A DNA stretch of 64,000 nt from AP-15 sp963812675 (GCA_963812675.1 CAWEWR010000025.1:1-64000); one strand, 5' to 3'; shown: positions 50,649 to 60,528, numbered from the stretch's first letter. Numbers and translations are program-made. Notes: generated by a model from the letters alone, not told the origin.

Positions 50649-51812
50649 ATGCGAATTAATGCAGCGGCCAGATTGGCCGTAGCCTGGCTGACCATGTTCC
50701 TGGTCGGAACCGAGCTGTTCGTCTTTTCTCCCTTGCTGCCAGTGCTGGCGGCCGATTACCACATCGCTCCGGCATTGGCGGGGCTGTCGGTGACGATGTT
50801 TTCATTAGCGTATATGGTGAGCGCTCCCTTGTTCGGATATTTCTCGGACCGGATCGGGCGCCGGCGAGTTCTGATCTGTTCCTTGCTCGCCTTCGCCCTC
50901 GCCAATATTCTCACCGCCGGCGCCGCAAGTCTGCCGTCCCTGCTCGCAGTCAGGCTTTTTGCCGGCACCGCAGCGGCGGGTGTCTCGCCGTCGATCTACG
51001 CACTCGTCGGCAGCGCCGCCCCGCCAGACCGCCGGGCCACCTGGCTGGCGCTGGTGGTCTCCGGTCTGTTGGTCTCGCTTGCTGTCGGTGCGTCGGCAGG
51101 GGGCTTGGCGGGCGTCCTCTTCGGCGGTCCGCCGGTGTTCCTTGCGCTCGCCGCCCTCGCCGTGGTGCTGGTCTGGCTGAACCGATGGGTCTGGCCATGC
51201 GATCACGGCGGCGCCGCGGCCGGTCTGGAGGCCGCAGCTCGCGATCCGCTTGCCGTGGTTGCTCTGGTGTGTCGCTTGATCCCCATGGTCCTGTGGAGCA
51301 CTGGCCTTTACGGCGTCTATACCTATCTCGGCGCGGGCCTGGCTGCCGAGGGCTTCTCGACTGGGCAGACTGCCGCGGCCATCCTCTATTACGGCTGCGG
51401 CGCCATTGTCGGGGTTCTAGTCGGCGGCCGTGTGGCCGATCGGCTCGGGACCCGATTCACCGCAACCGCGAGCTTTGCCGGGCTGTGCGCTTGCCTACTG
51501 CTGCTGCGGCTGGCGCTCGACGCGGGCCGGTTGGTCGAACCCGCTCTCGGCGTGAGCTCGGCTGTCGCGCAGTTGTTTTTTCCGGCCCAGCAAGCCGGTC
51601 TGGCTATTGATTTCCCCCGCCAACGCGCTGCGGTGCTCGCCTGGAACAACAGTGCGCTGTTCTTGGGCATTTCGCTCGGCTCCCTCGTCGGCGGGGAAGC
51701 GGTCGCACTGGCAAGTTTCGGGGCTGACTTGATCATCTCTGCCGGCATCGCTCTGACGGGATGCATTGTCAATGCGATTCTGGTCCCGGGCCGGCGACGG
51801 ATGAGCCAGTGA
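50649..51812 (+). CDS. MFS transporter
   Basis: 387 residues with about 12 transmembrane helices. Motif A is FSDRIGRRRVLICS after helix 2, and the second-half equivalent is RVADRLGTRFT. The start is ATG 50649 with AAGGAG nine bases upstream. It resembles the Bcr/AraJ drug or sugar-efflux group; the substrate cannot be stated. It follows the iron-redox enzyme and is followed by the EAL gene; spacing (70 bases) leaves its operon status open. Confidence 0.88.
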   Translation: MRINAAARLAVAWLTMFLVGTELFVFSPLLPVLAADYHIAPALAGLSVTMFSLAYMVSAPLFGYFSDRIGRRRVLICSLLAFALANILTAGAASLPSLLAVRLFAGTAAAGVSPSIYALVGSAAPPDRRATWLALVVSGLLVSLAVGASAGGLAGVLFGGPPVFLALAALAVVLVWLNRWVWPCDHGGAAAGLEAAARDPLAVVALVCRLIPMVLWSTGLYGVYTYLGAGLAAEGFSTGQTAAAILYYGCGAIVGVLVGGRVADRLGTRFTATASFAGLCACLLLLRLALDAGRLVEPALGVSSAVAQLFFPAQQAGLAIDFPRQRAAVLAWNNSALFLGISLGSLVGGEAVALASFGADLIISAGIALTGCIVNAILVPGRRRMSQ

Positions 51813-51881
51813 TCCACCGCACCCAGACGGTTTTTTGACGCCACGCTGACACCCAATTGACGGATATACGATTAAATTTGC

Positions 51882-52745
51882 ATGGAACCGGTTGCGACAG
51901 CGGCCTGCCTGCTGCGCCCCGGCGGCGACAGAACTCTCGCCGGGGCATCTGTGGGCAACAAGGGTAACCACATCAGCCACGAAGCGCAAAACCGCAGCGC
52001 GGCGATCTGCACGACGGTGCAGACGGCGCTGCGCCAGAGCCGGCTGCTCTTCGCGTTCCAACCCGTGGTTTGCGCCGTAACGGGTGAGACGGATTATTTC
52101 GAATGCCTGCTGCGCATGCGCGATGTGAGGGGAAGCATCATCGCCGGCAGCGAATTCATCACGCCGATGGAACAACTGGGTCTGATCGGGTTTATTGATG
52201 ACTATGTTCTCGACCTCGCTGTCCGGGAACTCGCGAGGCACCCCGGGGTAAGGCTCGGGCTCAATATATCCGGGCTCACTGCATGCATCGGGCCGTGGCT
52301 GCAATCTTTGGTTTCGGTGTTGCAGTATCGGCCCGATGTCGCCCGCCGGTTGGTCGTGGAGATCACGGAAACTGCGGCACTGTGCGACCTCGAAAAGTCG
52401 GCGCGCTTTGTCGATACGCTCCGCCGCACGGGATGCCGGGTGGCGCTCGACGATTTCGGCGTCGGCCACACCTCGTGGCGGCACCTCGAGACTTTGTCGG
52501 TCGATATAGTCAAGATCGACGGGTCGTTTGTGCGAAACCTGGCAGATAGTCACGAAAGACGTGTTGTTTTGCGGGATCTGCTCGGTGCGATCAGCGGTCT
52601 CGGCTGCATTACCGTGGCCGAAGGGGTGGAGAACGCCGCGGACGAGGCGGTCGCGCGAGCAGAGGGTTTCGGCTATCTGCAGGGTTACCATCTCGGGCCG
52701 CCGACTATCGAGCGCACTTGGCTCGCCCAGACATCGACCGGTTAG
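51882..52745 (+). CDS. EAL-domain protein (cyclic-di-GMP phosphodiesterase-like)
   Basis: 287 residues: a ~50-residue unstructured N-terminus and an EAL domain. The signature is E-C-L (residues 74-76 in YFECLLR) instead of E-A-L. Other active-site features are present: NISG for the conserved Asn, VEITETA, VALDDFGVGHTSW with the DD pair, VKIDGSFVR for the lysine, and AEGVEN. It may be an active phosphodiesterase or a degenerate c-di-GMP sensor. Two bases of spacer and a TAG-TCGA junction separate it from the hybrid kinase, so they are probably co-translated. Confidence 0.85.
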   Translation: MEPVATAACLLRPGGDRTLAGASVGNKGNHISHEAQNRSAAICTTVQTALRQSRLLFAFQPVVCAVTGETDYFECLLRMRDVRGSIIAGSEFITPMEQLGLIGFIDDYVLDLAVRELARHPGVRLGLNISGLTACIGPWLQSLVSVLQYRPDVARRLVVEITETAALCDLEKSARFVDTLRRTGCRVALDDFGVGHTSWRHLETLSVDIVKIDGSFVRNLADSHERRVVLRDLLGAISGLGCITVAEGVENAADEAVARAEGFGYLQGYHLGPPTIERTWLAQTSTG

Positions 52746-52749
52746 TCGA

Positions 52750-55700
52750 ATGGCTGGCCGTGGTTCTGCCCAGATAATCGAGGGCGAGCGCCGATCGAGG
52801 CCCTGGTCCGGGGTGCCGATCGGCTTGACCGGAAAAATCCTCATTCTGGTGATCTTTGCCGTCGTTCCGGCGCTCGTGATACAGGCCTGGAACGAATACG
52901 ATCTGCGCATAGCGCGTGAGGCGGATATCCGCCAACAAGTCGTGCAGACTACCAAACAATTCGGCGAGGAGATCGGCGAGCTGCGCGAAGGTGCTCGCCA
53001 ACTCCTTCTCGCTCTTGCCCAGTTGAACACGGTCAAGACCCGGCAGCCGGGCGCTTGCCGCCCGCTTTTCTCGAAACTGAAGGCACGTTTTGCCAATTAC
53101 GCTCTGCTCGGGGCGGCCGATACGGGCGGCCGGATCTTTTGCACCAGCGAGCCGACATCGTATTCGTCGGTTGCGGACCAGCCCTTCTTCGAGCGTGCCA
53201 TGGCCCAGCCCGGGCTTGCCGTCGGAAATTATTGGGTTGACCCGGCCAGTGGCCAGCGGATGATCCATTTTGCCGAGCGCTTCGAGGATGACGACGGCGT
53301 TATCGCCGGCGTCGTATTTGCCGGCCTCGACTTGGCGTGGCTTTCCGACCACCTCAAAGCGCGCGACTTGGCGCCGACCGCCTCGATCTTGATTGCCGAT
53401 CGCGAGGGTAACATCATCGCAAGGCTGCCCCATCCCGAACTCCTCGTCGGCAAGAACATGAGGAAGTCCCATGAAGCCATCATGGATGGGGAACAACCGG
53501 GATGGGAAGAAGCGGTTGGTGTGGACGGAACGACGCGGATTTACGGATATGTCCCGCCCGCTCTGCCGCCTAGGGATTTCTTTCTCAGCGCCGGCCAGAG
53601 CAAAGCCGAAGCCTTTGCCGCGATCGACAGCGCCACTCGGCGCGGCATCGGGCTAATCCTGGCCGGACTCCTGGCGGCAGTTTACGCCGCCTGGGCGGGG
53701 GGCCGCAACTTCATCCGCCGCCCGATCCAAGATCTGCTCAAGGTCACCGCCGAATGGCGCAACTGGAACTATGCTGCGCGCGCACATCTGGAGGATCGGT
53801 CTTCCGAAATCGGCCGACTTGGAGCGGCGTTCAATGAGATGGCCGACGCGCTCGCGGCGCGGCATGCGGCCCAGCAAAGCGCCGAGGAGGAGCTGCGTGA
53901 GCTGAATGCGACGCTCGAGTCGCGGATCGAGCAGCGCACGGTCGAGTTGGAGGGAGCGGTTCGGGCCAAATCGCAGTTCCTGGCCAATATGAGTCACGAA
54001 ATTCGCACGCCGCTGAACGGCGTCCTCGGCATGCTCGAACTCGTTCGCCAAACCGAGCTGGCACCCACACAGCAACGCTTTATCGAGACCGCACGGCGCT
54101 CCGGCGAGACCTTGCTCGGGGTCATCAACGGCGTCCTCGACCTCTCCAAGATCGAGGCCGGCAAGGTCGAAATCGAGTACGGCGGGTTCGATCTGCGGAT
54201 CGTTGTGGAAGAGGTCACCGAGCTATTCAGTGAATTGGCATATGGCAAGGGGCTCGAGTTGGCCTGCTTTGTCCCGGCAGCTCTGCAGACCGCATTGATC
54301 GGTGATGCCGGACGCTTGCGCCAGATCTTGACCAACCTGATCGGCAATGCAGTCAAGTTCACCGAGCGCGGGGAGGTCGGTGTTCGCGCCTACGCATTGG
54401 AACGCAATGCATCCTCGGTCTTCATCGCCTTCGAGGTCGTCGATACCGGGATAGGCATTCCAGCCGAAAAGCGCCGGCATATATTCGAAGCGTTTGCCCA
54501 AGCCGACAGCTCGACAACCCGGCGATACGGGGGGACCGGACTTGGGCTTTCGATCGCCAAGCACTTTTGCGAGATGATGGACGGTTCGATCGACGTAGCC
54601 AGCGAGCCGGGTGCCGGGTCGACATTTCGGTTCACCGCCAGGTTTGGATTGCAGCCTTCGGCGGCCGATAGAACCCAGCCCCCTATGCGGCCCCGAGCCG
54701 GAGAACCAGCTCTGGTCGTCGTCGCCAATGCCCTCAACCGCGAAATACTGGACGATCAGCTGTCAGCCCGGAACATTCCGGTAAAGCACGCCCGGACCGG
54801 CTCGGCAGCCCTCGGCGCGCAACGCACCGCGGCCCTTCACAACGAGCCGTTCGATCTCGTGATCATTGACAACTCGCTGCCTGACATGACGGGCGCCGAG
54901 CTGGCGCAAGCCATCAAAGCCGCTTCCGATGGGATCGAGCAGCAGATTATTCTCCTGACCTCGTTCGATCATGACGTCGGCCAAATCGCAGAAGGTGCGC
55001 TCAGACGCCTGACAAAGCCGATACGACAATCGGCATTGTGGAATTGCATTGCGGTGAGCGCGCGGCCGGTTCCGGCAATTACCTCTGTGCCCAAGACGGC
55101 GGCGGATCAGCCCGGTAAAGGCCGGGGCCCTGTACTCGTAGTTGAAGACAGCCCCGTCAACCTGGAGGTCGCTGTCGCCATTCTCGAGAGCATGGGGTGC
55201 GTCGTCGAGACCGCAGTCAATGGGCGGCACGCGCTCGACCGTCATGCGGGCGGCGAATTCGGCCTGATATTCATGGATTGCCAGATGCCTGAGATGGACG
55301 GGTTCGAGGCGACGGCAGAGATTCGCCGGCGCGAGGCCCTCTCCGGGGGGCATACCCCGATCGTTGCGCTGACTGCGAGCGTCGTGGAGGACGGCCGTCG
55401 GAAGTGCCTGGCGGTGGGTATGGACGACTATCTCGCGAAACCGTTCACACTGGAGCAGATGAGGGCGATGCTGACGACGTGGCTGGGCACGCCTGAACGC
55501 GCGGCTACGCGAGAGCACCTGTCGCTCGTCACGCAGGTGGCGGCAGCTCCCGACCCTATCGATGAGCAGGTGTTGGCTTCGCTCGGGCGACTGCAAAAGG
55601 AGGGGCGGCCGGACATCGTGCAGGAGCTCATTGAACTGTTTTTCAAGGGCGCAGCAGGTCTTCTGATCGATTTGGATACCGGCGCGGCAACGGGTGACGC

Positions 55701-55905
55701 GGCGCTCCTGTACCGCGCCAGTCATGCGCTGAAGTCGGCGAGCGCCAATCTGGGGGCCATCGCGTTGTCGGCGCATTGCAAAGAACTCGAGACGCACGCG
55801 AAATCGGGGGCGGTTACGGACGCTGCGCGGCTGGTGAAGGTAATCCGGGAAGAATTTCGCACCGTCGAAGCCCGGCTTTCAGAGCATCTGCCCCGGGTTG
55901 CCTAA
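52750..55905 (+). CDS. Hybrid sensor histidine kinase (periplasmic sensor-HAMP-HisKA-HATPase-REC-REC-Hpt)
   Basis: 1051 residues. TM1 ~26-46, a Cache-like extracytoplasmic sensor (~47-290), TM2 ~297-315, HAMP ~316-372, and HisKA with phospho-acceptor H416 (NMSHEIRTPLNG). The HATPase follows, with N-box NLIGNAVKF and GGTGLGLSIAKHF. REC1 (~653-770) has D707 but lacks the acidic pair (VVVANALNRE), so it is a degenerate receiver. REC2 (~795-912) has E799/D800, D843 and K897. Hpt with H992 (ASHALKSASAN). The plan is BarA-like. ATG 52750 is four bases after the EAL stop. Role: phosphorelay coupled to a c-di-GMP protein (inference). Confidence 0.92.
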   Translation: MAGRGSAQIIEGERRSRPWSGVPIGLTGKILILVIFAVVPALVIQAWNEYDLRIAREADIRQQVVQTTKQFGEEIGELREGARQLLLALAQLNTVKTRQPGACRPLFSKLKARFANYALLGAADTGGRIFCTSEPTSYSSVADQPFFERAMAQPGLAVGNYWVDPASGQRMIHFAERFEDDDGVIAGVVFAGLDLAWLSDHLKARDLAPTASILIADREGNIIARLPHPELLVGKNMRKSHEAIMDGEQPGWEEAVGVDGTTRIYGYVPPALPPRDFFLSAGQSKAEAFAAIDSATRRGIGLILAGLLAAVYAAWAGGRNFIRRPIQDLLKVTAEWRNWNYAARAHLEDRSSEIGRLGAAFNEMADALAARHAAQQSAEEELRELNATLESRIEQRTVELEGAVRAKSQFLANMSHEIRTPLNGVLGMLELVRQTELAPTQQRFIETARRSGETLLGVINGVLDLSKIEAGKVEIEYGGFDLRIVVEEVTELFSELAYGKGLELACFVPAALQTALIGDAGRLRQILTNLIGNAVKFTERGEVGVRAYALERNASSVFIAFEVVDTGIGIPAEKRRHIFEAFAQADSSTTRRYGGTGLGLSIAKHFCEMMDGSIDVASEPGAGSTFRFTARFGLQPSAADRTQPPMRPRAGEPALVVVANALNREILDDQLSARNIPVKHARTGSAALGAQRTAALHNEPFDLVIIDNSLPDMTGAELAQAIKAASDGIEQQIILLTSFDHDVGQIAEGALRRLTKPIRQSALWNCIAVSARPVPAITSVPKTAADQPGKGRGPVLVVEDSPVNLEVAVAILESMGCVVETAVNGRHALDRHAGGEFGLIFMDCQMPEMDGFEATAEIRRREALSGGHTPIVALTASVVEDGRRKCLAVGMDDYLAKPFTLEQMRAMLTTWLGTPERAATREHLSLVTQVAAAPDPIDEQVLASLGRLQKEGRPDIVQELIELFFKGAAGLLIDLDTGAATGDAALLYRASHALKSASANLGAIALSAHCKELETHAKSGAVTDAARLVKVIREEFRTVEARLSEHLPRVA

Positions 55906-56151
55906 GTAAGCTGCGCGGCCGTCATGGCGGGCGCCTGATGATCGCCAGCGCGCTGCATAAAGGAATGAAGATCTCTCTCGATTTTCCGGTAGCGAAGCCA
56001 AGAGGCCGGAATGAGATCCTGGCGAAGGACGCTTTTTTGACGGATCTCGGCGTAGCCCCGGCATGAAAATGCAGACGGGGCGACAGATTTCGCGCTCGAG
56101 ACGGCACCGAGCCCAACGCCGCGGAAAAGATGGGCGAACCAGAGGTTTGCA

Positions 56152-56703
56152 ATGAACAACTTTTATCTCGAAGTGATTTCGCTGGTCGAGCGCCTTCACC
56201 GTCAATTCCTGGAGGTCGTCAAGCTGGAGCTGGAGGGCCTCCGCGTTCACGACATCAACAACGTCCAGGCAATGATGCTGTTCAATATCGGGGATGCGGA
56301 AATGACGGTCGGCGAGCTCACGTTGCGCGGCTGTTACCTCGGGTCCAACGTCTCCTACAACGTCAAGAAGATGGTCGAGAACGGCTATCTGGCGCATGAA
56401 CGCTCCGTGCACGACCGGCGCTCGATCCATGTTCGATTGACCGAGAGAGGGGGCAAGCTGCGGGACCGCCTGGGCGCCATGCATCAGCGTCACGGCCAGA
56501 TGCTTTCGCAGGCGACGCTTACCGCCGACGATCTGCAGAATACCAGTGTTACGCTGCGCAAACTCGAACGCTTCTGGATCCGCGCTGCCGACTTGGTGCA
56601 GCGAGCACCACCACAGCTAGAGGTCAACGTGGCCGAGCCTCCCCATGCCGGCGTGAACCCCAACCGCGATGATTTCGGCCCGAGAATCTCCTCCAGAAAC
56701 TAA
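56152..56703 (+). CDS. MarR-family winged-helix regulator (LdtR-like)
   Basis: 183 residues. The wing region is TVGELTLRGCYLGSNVSYNV, KKMVENGYLAHERSVHDRRS and VRLTERGGKLRDRLG, matching the conserved alphaproteobacterial MarR group that includes LdtR, a regulator of cell-wall and stress genes. ATG 56152 has GAGG six bases upstream. The C-terminal ~30 residues after RAPPQLEV are a non-conserved tail. Convergent with recA. Ligand unknown. Confidence 0.85.
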   Translation: MNNFYLEVISLVERLHRQFLEVVKLELEGLRVHDINNVQAMMLFNIGDAEMTVGELTLRGCYLGSNVSYNVKKMVENGYLAHERSVHDRRSIHVRLTERGGKLRDRLGAMHQRHGQMLSQATLTADDLQNTSVTLRKLERFWIRAADLVQRAPPQLEVNVAEPPHAGVNPNRDDFGPRISSRN

Positions 56704-56726
56704 AATCTCTACCGGAAGCTGACTGG

Positions 56727-57794
56727 CTATTCTTCGGCTGCAGCCTCTCCCGGGGTTGCCATCATCGCTTCGGCGACAAGGCCGGCATTACCGCGTATCG
56801 CGTGCTCTATCTCCTCGCCGATCTCGGCATGCTCTTTCAAATGAGCCTTGGCGTTTTCACGTCCCTGGCCAATACGCTGGCCGTCATAGGAAAACCAGGA
56901 GCCTGACTTCTCGACGACGCCGGCCTGAACACCCAGATCGATCAGTTCGCCGCGCTTCGATATCCCCTCGCCATACATGATATCGAAATCGACAACCTTG
57001 AAAGGCGGCGCCATCTTGTTCTTGACGACCTTGACGCGGGTCTGGTTGCCGATGACCTGGTCCCGCTCCTTGATCGCGCCGATCCGCCGGATGTCGAGAC
57101 GGACAGAGGCGTAGAATTTGAGTGCGTTACCGCCCGTCGTGGTCTCCGGATTGCCAAACATCACACCAATCTTGTGGCGGATCTGATTGATGAAAATTAC
57201 CGTTGCGCGGGAACGGGCGATCGAGCCCGTCAGCTTGCGCAACGCTTGGCTCATCAGCCGGGCGTGCAGCCCCATATGGCTGTCGCCCATTTCGCCTTCG
57301 AGTTCGGCGCGCGGCACGAGCGCCGCCACCGAATCGATGACGAGCACGTCAATGGCGCCCGAGCGGACCAGCGTGTCCGATATCTCGAGCGCCTGCTCGC
57401 CGGCATCAGGCTGGGAAATCAGCAAATCGTCGACATTGACGCCGAGCTTGCGGGCATAGGCCGGGTCGAGCGCGTGCTCGGCGTCGATAAAGGCGCAGGT
57501 TCCGCCGCCGCGCTGCGCTTCGGCAATGACATGCAGGGCAAGCGTCGTCTTGCCGGAGCTCTCCGGCCCGTAAATCTCGACGATCCGCCCGCGCGGCAGC
57601 CCGCCGATGCCGAGTGCGATGTCGAGACCCAAAGATCCGGTCGATATTACCTCGGTATCGGCAGCGGCCTCGCGCGATCCGAGCTTCATGATCGAACCCT
57701 TGCCGAAGGCGCGTTCTATTTGCCCGAGCGCTGCGTCCAAAGCCCGCTGCTTGTCCATTGCATCCTTGTCCAAGAGGCGCAATGCGGTGTGCAT
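56727..57794 (-). CDS. recA: RecA recombinase
   Basis: 355 residues. Walker A GPESSGKTT (76-84), Walker B VLVIDSVAAL, L1 region around EGEMGDSHMGLHARLMSQAL, L2 region with GVMFGNPETTTGGNALKFYA, then RLDIRRIG and the acidic C-terminus. It catalyses strand exchange and LexA cleavage in the SOS response. ATG 57794 is preceded by AAGGAGAAGG. An imperfect SOS box lies about 75-90 bases upstream. Convergent with the MarR gene and followed upstream by cckA on the same strand. Confidence 0.97.
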   Translation of the reverse strand: MHTALRLLDKDAMDKQRALDAALGQIERAFGKGSIMKLGSREAAADTEVISTGSLGLDIALGIGGLPRGRIVEIYGPESSGKTTLALHVIAEAQRGGGTCAFIDAEHALDPAYARKLGVNVDDLLISQPDAGEQALEISDTLVRSGAIDVLVIDSVAALVPRAELEGEMGDSHMGLHARLMSQALRKLTGSIARSRATVIFINQIRHKIGVMFGNPETTTGGNALKFYASVRLDIRRIGAIKERDQVIGNQTRVKVVKNKMAPPFKVVDFDIMYGEGISKRGELIDLGVQAGVVEKSGSWFSYDGQRIGQGRENAKAHLKEHAEIGEEIEHAIRGNAGLVAEAMMATPGEAAAEE

Positions 57795-57868
57795 TGTTCC
57801 TTCTCCTTATTCCATACCCGATGATGCCGCGCAACGCGGCCCGGGAAGACCGCCCGGATCTACTCCGT

Positions 57869-57883
57869 GTACACTTTTTGTTC
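57869..57883. promoter_or_regulatory. Candidate LexA (SOS) box upstream of recA
   Basis: GTAC-N7-GTTC at 57869-57883 differs in one base from the alphaproteobacterial SOS box GTTC-N7-GTTC, and lies 75-89 bases upstream of recA. No better match was seen in the interval. Confidence 0.45.
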
Positions 57884-57910
57884 GCGCGACGCAATACTGA
57901 AGCACGCGCT

Positions 57911-60490
57911 CTACGCGACTCCGGCGGCCAGGACGTCTCTCACCTTGGCCGCGAGCTCCTTCAAGCTGAACGGCTTGGGCAAAAACTCGATACCTACGCC
58001 ACTGTCGAGCCGCTGACGAAACGCGTCCTCGGTATACCCCGAAATAAAGATCACTTTCATTTCCGGGTTGAATTCCCGCACTTCACGGACAAGCCCCGGC
58101 CCATCCATATGCGGCATAACGACATCGGTGATCAGAAGATCGATTGCCTCTGCAGCATTGCGGATCAAATCGAGCGCCGCTTCGCCGCTTCTCGCCTCTA
58201 TTACCTTGTACCCTTTGTTGCGCAGAGCGCGAGCGCCGAAGATCCTGACCGGATCGTCATCCTCGACGAGAATGATGGTGCCGTGCCCGGTCAAATCCTT
58301 TACCGCTGCGACTTCACCCATATCCGAGCGGGCGGGCTGTGCCGCATCCGCCGGCTCGCAGCGCGCCAGATAAATTTGAAAAACCGCGCCCTGGCCCGGC
58401 GCGCTGCTCACGAAAACAAAGCCGCCTGTCTGCTTAACGATGCCGTAGACCGTCGATAAACCAAGGCCGGTTCCTGAGCCGACTTGCTTGGTCGAGAAAA
58501 AAGGCTCGAAAATCCGAGCCAAGTTCTCCTTGGGAATACCGACTCCGGTATCCGTCATCTCGATCAGCACGTAGTCGCCGGCCGGCATCAACTCGTGCCC
58601 ACGTCGCAATTGACGCTCCTGGTGAACATTTGCCGTGCGAATAGTGAGCGTGCCGCCGTCGGGCATCGCATCGCGGGCATTCACTGCGAGATTGATGACG
58701 ACCTGTTCGAACTGCCCTTGGTCGACCTTTACGAGGCCGAGATCGCGCCCATGCACGACCTCGAGGTCGATGTGTTCCCCGATCAGGCGTTGGATCAAGT
58801 GCCGCAACTCGTAGAGGATATTGGTAATGTTGAGGACTCGCGGCTGCAGCGTCTGCTGTCGCGAGAAGGCCAGCAGTTGCCGCACGAGATTGGCAGCCCG
58901 GTTCGCATTCTGCTTGATCTGCATGATGTCCGCGAAGGACGGGTCGCTCGGCGGCGAGCGCAGTAGCAGCAGATCGCAAAACCCGATCATCGCTGTGAGC
59001 AGGTTGTTGAAATCATGGGCGACACCACCGGCGAGCTGCCCGATGGCCTGCATCTTTTGCGACTGCGCGAATTGGATCTCGAGATTCTTCTGCTCGGTGA
59101 CGTCGATGAAATGGAGAGTTAGCCCCTGCCCCGGTTCACCCCCAGTGCCGGCATCCCGAGCGCTACCATTGGCGCGAACCGCCCCATCCCCCGGATCGTC
59201 GAGACGGCCGAGGAACAGGACCAGAGTCTTATCGCCCGGGCGCATCGGCCGGACCTCGACCGGCTCGGGATCAGCCGGCCCATCGGCAGCCGCTGCAAGC
59301 TTAGCGGCAATGCGGTCGCGGTCCTTCGCGTTCAACAATTCGATTAGCTGCCGTCCTTTCAGATATTGCGGTGGGGCGCCGAACAACTCACCGACCGCGC
59401 GGTTCGCGTCCTCGAAGCGCCCGTTGCGGTCGAGCAACGCAATACCCACCGGGGCGTTGGCGAAACACCGCCGAAAGCGTTCGAACGATCTGACGGCAGT
59501 CTTCCACTCGCGCTCGGGCGTCAAATCGCACACGACCGACCGTGTATGCAGCTCGGTACCCGATCCGACGACGTTCTGCCCGATCCAAACCGGCACAATC
59601 TGGCCCTGACGGGTCTTGAGCACGACCTCGCCCCGTTGCGCCGCCACGCTCTGTGCACCAAACGGGCACCAGGCCGGTGTCCCGGCAGCTGGCGGGCAAG
59701 CCAGAAAATCATTCAGCCGAGCGCCGCCGGTCAAGAGTTCAGAAGGAGTGGCGCCGAGCCACTGCGCCAGCGTCCGGTTTACAAAGCGGAAGTGTCCACT
59801 GTCGTCGACTGAGTAAAATCCGACCGGGGCATTGTCTAGAAGATTGGCGAGAATGTTGCGCTCCTCCCGGAGCGCGGCCTCGGATCGATGAGATGCACTG
59901 ACATCCTGAATGCTCCAGTAGGTGCACCCCGGATAACCCGCGATCGGGTCTATCCTGACCTTCAAGTGGCCGGGCTCGGCAGTCGATGTCTCGCTCAAAG
60001 AGAGGGTTGCGGTGGTCGGGACGCCAGCGGCGGCACGGCCGCGGAGCTGGCGAAATTGCGCCTCGGATTCTGCGTTCGAGCACAGGGCTTGCCTGACCCG
60101 ATCCAAGGGCAATTCGGCCGGACCCGGGAACAGTTCGCGGAAAGCGCGGTTGGCATAGTGGATATGACCGTCCGCCGCCACGATCATTTGCGCCTCGGGC
60201 GCCGAGTTGAGCGCCCAACTCAACATTTCGAGGCGAGCCGCAAGCGTCATTATTGCCTTGTGGCTGACTAGAGCTGCGAGCCCGGCAAGGCCGAGCGTTA
60301 TAATCGCTGCCATCTCAGCAGGCCAAGCCGCAATAAGCCGACCCATCCGGGAAATTTCGAGCGCGATCACGACACAGACCAGGACCAAGCTCGCCCCCGC
60401 CAGACAGCGGATCCACGAAGCCCTTGGCCGCTCGGCCATTCGGCTCGCCCACCCATCGGCCCGCACCGCTTTGGCGACCATTGGCTGCAT
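57911..60490 (-). CDS. cckA: Cell-cycle histidine kinase CckA
   Basis: About 859 residues. TM helices ~28-47 and ~60-78, three PAS-like domains (~95-200, ~213-325, ~340-470), then HisKA with H492 (GQLAGGVAHDFNNLLTAMIG), HATPase (NLAVNARDAM, GTGLGLSTVYGIV) and a REC domain with D789 (LLITDVVMPHMDG) and K839. The HisKA-HATPase sequence (QQTLQPRVLNITN, HGRDLGLVKVDQGQFEQV) is characteristic of CckA. CckA feeds the ChpT-CtrA/CpdR phosphorelay. Start is uncertain: ATG 60490 is used, with ATG 60481 and 60430 region alternatives; none has a clear ribosome site. Confidence 0.93.
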   Translation of the reverse strand: MQPMVAKAVRADGWASRMAERPRASWIRCLAGASLVLVCVVIALEISRMGRLIAAWPAEMAAIITLGLAGLAALVSHKAIMTLAARLEMLSWALNSAPEAQMIVAADGHIHYANRAFRELFPGPAELPLDRVRQALCSNAESEAQFRQLRGRAAAGVPTTATLSLSETSTAEPGHLKVRIDPIAGYPGCTYWSIQDVSASHRSEAALREERNILANLLDNAPVGFYSVDDSGHFRFVNRTLAQWLGATPSELLTGGARLNDFLACPPAAGTPAWCPFGAQSVAAQRGEVVLKTRQGQIVPVWIGQNVVGSGTELHTRSVVCDLTPEREWKTAVRSFERFRRCFANAPVGIALLDRNGRFEDANRAVGELFGAPPQYLKGRQLIELLNAKDRDRIAAKLAAAADGPADPEPVEVRPMRPGDKTLVLFLGRLDDPGDGAVRANGSARDAGTGGEPGQGLTLHFIDVTEQKNLEIQFAQSQKMQAIGQLAGGVAHDFNNLLTAMIGFCDLLLLRSPPSDPSFADIMQIKQNANRAANLVRQLLAFSRQQTLQPRVLNITNILYELRHLIQRLIGEHIDLEVVHGRDLGLVKVDQGQFEQVVINLAVNARDAMPDGGTLTIRTANVHQERQLRRGHELMPAGDYVLIEMTDTGVGIPKENLARIFEPFFSTKQVGSGTGLGLSTVYGIVKQTGGFVFVSSAPGQGAVFQIYLARCEPADAAQPARSDMGEVAAVKDLTGHGTIILVEDDDPVRIFGARALRNKGYKVIEARSGEAALDLIRNAAEAIDLLITDVVMPHMDGPGLVREVREFNPEMKVIFISGYTEDAFRQRLDSGVGIEFLPKPFSLKELAAKVRDVLAAGVA

Positions 60491-60492
60491 CC

Positions 60493-60528
60493 GAGTGACA
60501 GCGGCATCTGAGTGACAGGAATTGTCAC
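60493..60528. promoter_or_regulatory. Repeat/palindrome just upstream of cckA
   Basis: GAGTGACAG occurs twice (60493-60501, 60510-60518), and the second overlaps the perfect palindrome GTGACA-GGAAT-TGTCAC (60512-60528). It ends only 2-3 bases before the assigned cckA start, so it is either an operator or an indication that the true start lies further downstream. Confidence 0.4.

Noticed and set aside
51495..53096. 533-residue minus-strand reading
   Set aside because: Antisense to the MFS, EAL and kinase genes.
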